Shown: positions 55,801-61,600 of the stretch, one piece after another | Numbering within the stretch: the stretch's first letter is position 1 | Layout: each line of letters starts with the position of its first letter | Assembly: GCF_017498545.1 (NCBI RefSeq) | Contig: NZ_CP071793.1 | Coordinates: forward strand, 10,348,256-10,412,255 | Direction of reading: 5' to 3' | Length of the DNA stretch: 64,000 bases | Source: Sulfidibacter corallicola | GTDB taxonomy: Bacteria > Acidobacteriota > Holophagae > Acanthopleuribacterales > Acanthopleuribacteraceae | Made by a program: the position numbers and the translations under genes | Notes under the pieces: model-generated | Databases searched by the model: none | What the model saw: the letters and a program-made list of their open reading frames with translations, nothing else | What the model was told of the DNA's origin: nothing

Positions 55801-57044
55801 TGCGGTTGCGAAACATAGGTTCCCGCGCTGGTTTCGAAGCTGACCCAGGAGGTGGTGATGTTGCCGCTCTCGGAGCTCAGAAACAGGGGGTCGTCACCGC
55901 TGCCGCCGGTGATGCGGTAGGCGGGTTGATCGGGCTGGAAGAAGAGGCCGTCCACGCCGGCCGAGGCATCGTCCGATTTCGCGGCGGAGAGATCGACGCT
56001 CAGGAACTCCGTGCCGGTGACGCCGCACAAAAGCGGCACGTCGGTGCTCTCGCCGTTGGCACCCACCTTGGCGCCATCGGTCGAGGCGAGGCTGAAGGCA
56101 CCGGCGAGGGTCAGGTAGTAGGTTCCGGTTTGGGTCGGTTCCTGGATCGGCCGATTGGCCAGCACGAATCGGCTGGTCTGGTCGGACACGCCCTGGTCGG
56201 TGGTGCCCAGGGTGAAGCTGCGGCCCGCGTTGTCGGCGAAGTAGGAACCGATTTGGGTGTCCTGGAATTGGAAGTAGGTGCGCGTGCCGTTGAGGGTCTG
56301 GTTGATGTCCAGCCAGGCCTGGAACCCGATGTTGGAACCCGAAGCGGGCTGAACCACGGGATAACTCAGTGCCACCACCAGGCCTTGCTGCGGCGGGGCG
56401 AAAAACATCAGGCCCGCCTCGAACGCGCTCAGGTCGTCGATTCCCATGCTGAAGGTCAAGCCGATGCTGCCCGCGTTGGCCGTGCCGCCGCTGTCCATGG
56501 GTACCGTCATGGTGTCCGAACTGGAGGAGATGAACTGCTGCCCTCCTCCCGGCTTCACGACCAGCAACGAAAAATTGGTTTCCATCTTGGCGGCGAACTG
56601 GAAACGGTTCTGGGTGTCGTCATAGCTGATCGAAATGATTTCGAACGGGCTGGCCTGAACGTTCAGGGTAATGTTGCCCATGGCCAGGTTGAAGGGCGTC
56701 TGGACACTGGGCGTCGCGGTCCCCTGGCCCTGCACGAGCACCAGCGTTTCGGCCTTCACTTGATCGCCGGAATCGTCGAACCAACCGAATTGACTGCTTT
56801 CGGTGGCTTGGAACAGCGCACGGGCCTGGCTGGCGAAGGTCGACCAATCCCGTGAGTCCGAAGGCGCGAAAAACAGAAAGTAACCTTGTTGACCGGAACT
56901 GGTCCAGGTGCTCTGGCTGAGGTCGAAGGTCGGATCCGTGCGGCTTTCGCTTTGGAACATGAAAGCCAGTGTGGCCTTTTGCGGCGTAGGGAAATCGGGC
57001 TCGGCGAGATACAACCCGCCCTCGAAAAGCTTGAACGTAAGCAT
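46830..57044 (-). CDS. 3404-aa giant protein of unknown function
   Basis: Start 57044 has AAGGAG five bases upstream; a longer frame adds an unlikely leader. No signal peptide. It begins MLTFKLFEGGLYLAEP. The N-terminal third is Ser/Thr/Gln/Asp-rich with strand-like segments. A Gly/Asp-rich linker (KEGGDGDGDGSP) lies near residue 1240. Residues about 1290-1580 are long alternating hydrophobic/polar strands with amphipathic character (VNVNIQASIGVQLAFE, VSVKIGFGFFSVSISFSFSA), reminiscent of large bacterial beta-rich proteins such as those called DUF6603. This resemblance is only by eye. The C-terminal third is less repetitive and contains CPSSSDVPGEACLCQRIY near the end. No enzyme motif was recognised. 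It heads a same-strand series with the three paralogs. Confidence 0.85.
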   Translation of the reverse strand: MLTFKLFEGGLYLAEPDFPTPQKATLAFMFQSESRTDPTFDLSQSTWTSSGQQGYFLFFAPSDSRDWSTFASQARALFQATESSQFGWFDDSGDQVKAETLVLVQGQGTATPSVQTPFNLAMGNITLNVQASPFEIISISYDDTQNRFQFAAKMETNFSLLVVKPGGGQQFISSSSDTMTVPMDSGGTANAGSIGLTFSMGIDDLSAFEAGLMFFAPPQQGLVVALSYPVVQPASGSNIGFQAWLDINQTLNGTRTYFQFQDTQIGSYFADNAGRSFTLGTTDQGVSDQTSRFVLANRPIQEPTQTGTYYLTLAGAFSLASTDGAKVGANGESTDVPLLCGVTGTEFLSVDLSAAKSDDASAGVDGLFFQPDQPAYRITGGSGDDPLFLSSESGNITTSWVSFETSAGTYVSQPQASPLYQQNGEAKANLGDSSGLDLYLLDFLPLATWTPGGTGDEAKATATAAPLVPMAPYAGIPTLTDLTPFLEMESGALNPSRRTIFSNAQSEVAEAQLRALDADNDLQIAMTPQGFFAGLEGDDQVWTTTQFAITDSLEDPSQQITLQFTQMGTKIRQTLQQNQIFAVISTTEDGSGQPLFDFSGTDQQINIAGWPFLLSPEGTPASDEEHTPPIVLLKFFPGQTIKDLVDDLSLWSKSETFNDSAKFSAEQAQTYLQGLIQNACEAVYGAGNCPDGTPSGTPDTNSIYYNFYQVVTDPEFSGVLAVNANMELNALPTAIKAVTGGMTVPGPDGPVSNIQAFRVHHVGVAINDTDAQSATPQLSQSSLFGLVDYEKPSGDAGDAVNDGVEVFYNFEVEFLRALFTNSELSSFSCKINLTINNLFDTTVTLNDQTSGLVADQDGDDNIIVITGSYQAHSESGDDSSSGEGLYSFVAEGNFVFTFGQNPYLDNITLTKLQFSFDNETPNSDTSSHISAGFSLWGNMTFKELDVLDIFSFQKLTFADLGISVGFDLNIPAPPDPPTTSDLSLSFAPGNLRLDVADSPPKKGDTSLLSLLPFKLKSFLYSQHADETLESLNYYALSAVPGLGSVSDTFNFALIFDMDLGSLGALVGDLSAFKFSFIIGWLSGEDGGIAFGVQLPEADGRLQIRIEGVLNLVIEQFVLKYVQNESGDMLVLALHNSYLELLGQRLPPGTALFDFALFAPAENSSDIGWIAAINNTGGDEDVALLTSTAADPGNRAMIAHQAHIARQPHIAKKSRAGQQVATAGKAGTRGKAPTKEGGDGDGDGSPVFQLKYLGGGQRVGPDPTDPPTNFADFLKFMTTTFWDDFSNNEFDKVYHPEGQWLVISDFQLLGIIEVGFAFYDVTPFYSLTLNVTKLFNFEITYTKISDSIGLFFAKLSLPDSLRTFQVGAASLTLPSLAVSVYTNGNWKVDVGFPEGDDWSNSFRVQAFAGPIPVTGSGGFYLASLSSATSDVFKGDYPSILAFGFAARVGVGKDFTAGPLKAGVSLTFFGIIEGAAGYLSSGSDNIFQSPDALSLKGQFGVIGELYGTVDFVIIKASVNVNIQASIGVQLAFERSVPDSGSILLYVQASVKLSVSVKIGFGFFSVSISFSFSASFRFEWNLVGSGSSSNLIEDFRVRALTAPIALALVPGLDTTAPVWFLPEATVVFTNDSDDGTPYLVSSFGIEFDPQPSADVQPSDYKPFEAITTQLVTWALGHVLQESGTTFDVTLEQLTTLDSEPDVLVGWITYDDLIDQLKNFTITLMMPPQPAQGDTLNGATFPVFPFLNLKTSGRLDGQGNKDDFDYTFSSKNLVSDQFIDEIDEYFSQLLVNQFSDSDNQKTAMADTSTPLAQVVFLNYFTGLVRGGVHQLLETLQNEGSESSPIDTLIQKAVGTGQFANLAGQMSGYFRGGPRLPFTQGLTIPTGTVSTTTNPLYALTWQEFAVGDLSGDGDAKLYSVNITSTEDWVGGSASWDLTESWLSAYEGIKAGDLAAPGTPSQLPFTNVGPQSFSYKNSVTWNQAGGDSVEIRAFPPNQLALQAALAGAMDVLVMTRETGTPFLPDGTPVDTSEFSWATEVELAVSQIPAGTGGTFLKDTFALSGSSEQNQVLLEQIIRAQESGQIEIESIQVLYQEESGAAGLNSGTVDTSQVFALRTNTTTVSAPPAGPNLVFRALLEEDSGVPVGATIAEFADFLQIIQQAAVTNAPGYYLRYIETDGNSLPEKLFPSAPGQITLLVQYKDSVQSNSATAPTTVQPFFNALVLDKPDGSLLYYSETTDPSLDTQYSAVAAGAVGAELTRSDSSMKIAADHAILKSCGIAPNGPISPADLMSQIAASGETDLDRIFQMAASAGSGVAQLNSLYSLLSYQVQKTTGFIQSNLSTPIQPQQPDDAEETDENRDYRVFVPLYNVAQANQDGGDRPPNRYADIGEPFTVDFFQNDAFGNQMPNVLDFDGTNYYFDPIVPVDQWQGIVLAFDFLAGTTPVQGSFSVYLEPSEQAFSGMSNDEAQAALQHYYTIQDQITATGISFYVETNVVLDDDGSMVKVELSGDQQQAIVTMVGQMVTYLEDLAQGKAPSFDVEEVTLTVAVTGSGTLPPAFELASLIGIERDKNLISPLLKDAHDNVTFPAAQNVSSNVPATVNANLPDGQPITVEAFAADFVKAFPDLLLSVGLNDADEPGDSTATLRRKALKANGVPGDGSGSGRPGPQSLWAVQHSLIDIQVGQSKDTGPYYMSPQPLDNTLDSGTVPLPELPQAIQPANWAASQTFTDVDLDQLNATFFQAVDGMLAAPSAAQSFEQARTAYDTIAEGRQSLAEEYSRHEIEWLFSAQAPFTGNSDQLNEGREAFDQQMRAALMTAYLVDTVVQYGVTWSQVPADVSDDYALFGQVQPTVGDLPKGFTISTAQVPVQQDGSSLLTFLFGVADIQDTASVSLDLQFNVTHVQYFTESSQQVPAGEARPSIWLQLVNPYPDGVPHVGPTDTQTEIPLVFRQFPTPPTLITQTATGGAASKSTALDDNPLVAAAAWHFNYSYQGQFTVHDEILTSITYNTDLSANGGGQLRAAAIAENQVFTLFQALARFSATWTVLRPILSNLQDPNWAAAAQSFADRVTEVVNNSDWNTNGAQALLATLQNITDSYTVLDTAQSGDQRQIQLTWSSQQGESSFPDATLQVRAIAPDGQPYPNQVQTSITDGLQTTYTAQPPIVDDWIIHGIEVDNLNVLSAENALPGVQVERNLIAMKGPDGTTWYSQNNFVYKTPVVRPTTPSTPLVDNADPIDIAQLPNQGISTGCPSSSDVPGEACLCQRIYTMVYDLLADPGQSAALRQAQVNAGAADDQSRRVKIAASFRYPINDAAGSQPGQNPILPVYPIVLARSFVIDAASDAQLDDLAQSLALAVANWAQRNGVVFGNTPQPASGQIVFDMTLYAQLSGLNTPVLRLRDLFLNLSDVTD

Positions 57045-57838
57045 GGTCGCTCCTTGGCTGTGGACACAGAGGGACAGCACACGACCCAGAAACGGACGAG
57101 CGTCGACAGGGATCGCCAGGCTAGCGATGGCGGGCAAGCGCCCATGCGAAGATGCGAGCGGAGGCACGGCGAGCCGCGCGAGGCGGGCGCTTCCGCTCGT
57201 TGGACATGACGGGGAGATCCCGTGGGACAGCCTCCTAGGCGGTCCTGATCGATTGGCCCCACCTCAGGGGACCACCTGGTAGCATTACCTCGGCGGCCCT
57301 ACCAAGGTCACTTCGCTCCAATTCTTGGCAAATCTCTTTCACACGCGTCGCACACTTCAGGTCAGAAGGGAAGGAAGCCGGCATTCAAACAGAAAGAGGA
57401 GTAATTGGGAGATATAGACAATCATCTTTCTTTAGGTAAAAAGTGTCAACAACGAAAATTAACTTTTTTCAAATCTACATGTAAACCCAGATACCTATCC
57501 AAAAAATTACTTCCCAAGCTTTTTCAAGACAAACCACATGGGCCATTTTGCGATCGGAACAAGACTTCCCTCGGAGGTGTTTCATCACCTAGACTTGACC
57601 TCGTGGGCCGCCGCGTGGCGGTCGTCACGTTGGTGGCGTTTGACCAAAACCCTTGTGCGCCTTGGCTTGACACCCGCTTTTCGGCAAAGGGAGATCGCGG
57701 GGAGATGGTCGAGAATTTGATGCCGAACGGGTGAACCCGCTGCGTCCGAGGTAATCCGCATCCTGGGAATCCACCATTTCCGTGAAGGGCGGACGGAATC
57801 ATCCACCCAACTCAAAACGAGCCCGAGGAAAGATCACC
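57045..57838. other. 794-bp divergent intergenic region
   Basis: It lies between the giant gene and the DUF488 gene. The part 57390-57540 is AT-rich and should hold the giant gene's promoter. Two small overlapping frames at 57405-57802, on opposite strands, lack good ribosome sites and look like chance frames. No RNA or terminator was recognised. Confidence 0.4.
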
Positions 57839-58444
57839 GTGAGCGAAAACCGACCCACCGCGCTATTCACGTTCGGTTGTTCCACCCACACTTCGGACAG
57901 CCTGGTGGCCCTGCTGCGGAAACATCGAATCACCGCGGTGGTGGATGTGCGCTCGGTGCCCTTCAGCCGGTTCACCCCGCACTTCAACCGCGAGGCGATC
58001 CAGGACAGTTTGATCCGCAATCGAATCCACTACCTCTGGATGGGTCCGGAGTTTGGGGCTCGTCGGGAAGAGGCGGAAGCCTATCGCGAGGGCCGGGTCG
58101 ATTTCTCAAAAGTGTTCCAGCTCGAGGCATTTCAGCGCGGCGTCGCACGACTCCGGGTCGGCTTGGCCAAGAATTACCGAATCGCCTTGATGTGCACCGA
58201 AAAGGATCCGGCCAATTGTCACCGAACCATCATGGTGACGCGGTACCTCTCGAACGTGTTGGCGTGGCAGGTGGCGCACATTCACTTCGACGGCACCGTC
58301 GAAACCAACGCCACCTTCGAAGCCCGCATCCGAGCCCTGGCCGAAGTGGAAGACGACCTGTTCACGAACGACCCGGCGGACCTGACCCGCCAGGCCTACC
58401 AATGGTTCGAAGCCCGCGCCGCCTGGCGCGGTGAATCCCGATGA
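57839..58444 (+). CDS. DUF488 domain protein
   Basis: This 201-aa protein starts with GTG at 57839, which has GAGGAA eight bases upstream; an in-frame ATG at 57782 lacks one. DUF488 signatures are clear: FTFGCSTHTSDSLVALLRKHRITAVVDVRSVPFSRFTPHFN, then IHYLWMGPEFGARR, and MCTEKDPANCHRTIM with its conserved Cys-His pair. The biochemical role of this family is not established. Single gene, read in the same direction as the kinase fusion downstream; about 250 bases lie between. Confidence 0.9.
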   Translation: MSENRPTALFTFGCSTHTSDSLVALLRKHRITAVVDVRSVPFSRFTPHFNREAIQDSLIRNRIHYLWMGPEFGARREEAEAYREGRVDFSKVFQLEAFQRGVARLRVGLAKNYRIALMCTEKDPANCHRTIMVTRYLSNVLAWQVAHIHFDGTVETNATFEARIRALAEVEDDLFTNDPADLTRQAYQWFEARAAWRGESR

Positions 58445-58695
58445 TCGAACGGTACGGTCGTCTTCCTTCCCTGGGTAGTGCCCGTCCAGAAACAGCGAGG
58501 TCGTCGTTCTTGAAGGGGCCAACTGTAAACAAAGACCTATAGGGAAATAGCTACATCAAGATAAATTCCTACTCTAAAATAACTAATCTGATGTCAGCGA
58601 TTAAAGCAGCTTTCCTCCCGAAACGCGCTCTTTTCGAGCCAAAGATCGGGAAGCGATCAAGCCGCCGCGATGGATGGGCGAAGGGGTAGAGGAAC

Positions 58696-61600
58696 TTGGA
58701 GAACGCAGCAACGGCGCGATCACGTTGGTCAAAAATCCGGGCACTGCTTGACTCAGTAAGGACGCACCCGGCCGAGCACCGCCGATCTCGATTGATCGAT
58801 CTCTGCGGAGATGATGCCGCGCTACTTCAGGAAGCGCTCGTTCAAATGGAGATGGACGACCAGTCCACCTGTGATAGCGCGACACCACGGGCAACCTCGT
58901 CGCAATCGGATCCCTTCCCCGGCATGCAGTTGGGCCCCTGGCGCCTGTTGGAGCCTCTGGGCCAGGGCGGGATGGGCGCGGTCTGGCTGGCGGAACGAGC
59001 CGATGCGGCCTTCGAAATGCGGGTCGCCGTGAAACTGATTCGCGCGGAGCGTTCTTCCGAGGCCTTGCAGGCCCGATTTCGGCGCGAGCGCCAAATCCTC
59101 GCAGACTTGAAACACCCCAACATCTGTGGGTTGTTGGACGGCGGCACCACCCCCTCCGGTCTCCCCTACCTGGTCATGGAGTACCTCGAAGGCGATACCA
59201 TCGATCAATGGTGCCGTACGCGGCAACCTGGCCTACGACAGGTGTTGGAGGTGTTTCGAACGCTTTGCGTGGCCGTCACGTACGCCCATGGCCTGGGCGT
59301 CCTTCACCGCGACATCAAGCCCAGCAACATCATGATTTCACCCACCGGAAGCCCCAAGTTGCTGGATTTCGGCATCGCCACCCACACGGCTTCGTCTTCA
59401 CCCCGTCTTACCGATCTGGGGGGCGAGCCGATGACGCCTGAATTTGCCGCTCCCGAGCTGATGCTCGGCCAGAGAGCGAGCACGGCGAGTGATGTCTATT
59501 CCCTCGGTTTGGTGCTGTTCTACCTGCTGACCGGAAAGCGCCCGCGTCAGGCCGGGGGAAAACCGGCGGGCCAACTCCGTAGTTTCGCCGTGGATGAGCG
59601 GGAAAGGGCGCTTCTGGATCAGGTCGCCGACCTGCTGGAGCGCGTACTGGAAGGGGATCCCGCCAACCGCCTGGATTCGGCCGAAGTGGTGGCGAACCGG
59701 ATCGATCGGATCTTGGCGGGCAAGACCGATCGGCTGCGTCCGCCGCAACAGACGCGTTACGATGCCCTGCTCTGGTGCCATACCGAATCTCGTGAGCGCG
59801 TGGTCCCGTGGGCGCGCCGTCTCGAGGAGGAATTGGGTTTGGTGCTCTGGTTCGAATCGGCATCGTCGGAACCAGTCGCCCCCACCGAACTGGCCGAGAA
59901 GCTGGCCGCATGTGCCTGCCTGGTGGTGATCAAGGGAGAAGGCGAACCCTGGCTGGAACCGGCGCGATTGCAGGCGGTGCACCACCAGTACCGAAACAAA
60001 CCGGTTCGCGTGGTGCCCGTGTTGTTACCGGGAGCCGAGCATCCGACGCGCGAGAGCGACCTCCCCATCTTTTTGCGACGGCGACCCTGGATATCCCTCG
60101 ATGCGCATGTCGAGTCGCTGATCGAAACGGCACGTGCCATTCGCGGCGGCGGCCTTGCCGCGGGGGCGCCGGGATCCCCGGAAACCTGCCCCTTTCGCGG
60201 TCTGAAAGCCTTTCGCGAGGAAGATCGGGATTTTTTCTTCGGACGCGAGGCCATGGTCCAACGACTGAACCTACACATGGAACGCTTCCCTTTCCTGGCG
60301 TTGCTGGGTCCCTCGGGCAGCGGGAAATCGTCGGTGATCCATGCCGGCCTGGTTCCCTTGTTACGCGAACGGGGCCACCGCATCGCTTCCTTCACGCCCG
60401 CGTCCAACCCGATCGAGGAATGTGCCTTGGCACTGTGTTCTCTGTTGGCCGAGGATGGCGGGAGCGCCACCGATTTGGCGAACCTTCGATCTCGTCTGAC
60501 GACCGACCCCGAGGGATTGCACCGGGTCCTGGCCGAGGCGGCGGGGTCCACGCCGCGAACGGGCTTCATCCTGATTGTCGATCAGTTCGAAGAGCTGTTC
60601 ACCCAGACCAGAGACCGACAGGCGACCGATCATTTCCTGGCCATATTGCTCCACGCCGTCGAACGCCGGACGCTGGCCGTGATCCTCACCATGCGCTCCG
60701 ATTTCCTGGGTGAATGTGCCGGCAGGCCCGACCTCAACAGTTTTGTGGGGGACCACATGGTGCTGCTGCCGATGATGGATCGCGAAGCGCTGAGCCAGGC
60801 CGTCGTGGAACCCGCAAGCCGCACCGGCCTTCACTTCGAAACGGGGTTGGTCGAAAAGATTCTCGATGATGTCCACGGCGAGGCGGGTAATCTCCCGCTA
60901 CTGGAACACGCACTCCTGGAGCTCTACGAGCGACGGCGAGGCAAGCTGCTGACGGCTGCCGCCTACCACGGGATCGGCGGCATCGAAGGGGCGCTGACCA
61001 AACGTGCCGAGGCGGTTTTTCAGAACCTGACGCCCGCCGGCCAGATCGCGTTGCGCAAGATGTTCACCCTGTGCCTGGTCCACCGGAACGAGGCCGCGAA
61101 CGTGACCCGGCGGCGATCGACGCGGGCCGCACTGATTGCCGCCGCCGAGGATCGGGCACTCGCGGAAGACCTCTTGCACCAATTCGTTTCGGCCCGCTTG
61201 TGGACCACCTGGCGCGACGAAATCCGCGGTGGGGAATTGGTGGATGTCGCCCACGAGGCACTGATTCGCAAATGGGAACGCATCCGCACCTGGATGGCCG
61301 AGGACCGGGAGATCATTCGCCGCCTTTCGAACCTACGCCAACTCGCCGCACGCTGGCAAGAGGCCGGCCGACCCAGGGACGACCTGCCGCGCGGAAATGG
61401 CCTCTTCCGAATGTTGGAGGTGGCCGAGCACCGATTGGTCTCGTTGGGTGAAGTGGAGCGCGCCTTCCTCGCCGAGGCATGCAAGCAGAGAGACCTGCGA
61501 AAGAACCAAATCCTGGCGGTCAGTGTTTCGGGTTTTCTGCTGGCGCTCATCGCCACGGTGCTTTTTTTCCAGGCACGTTCAGCCAACCAACGGGCGTTGC

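Noticed and set aside
57405..57802. Two overlapping small frames on opposite strands before the DUF488 gene
   Set aside because: No ribosome sites and no recognisable motif; they cannot both be genes, and the region is a divergent promoter area.
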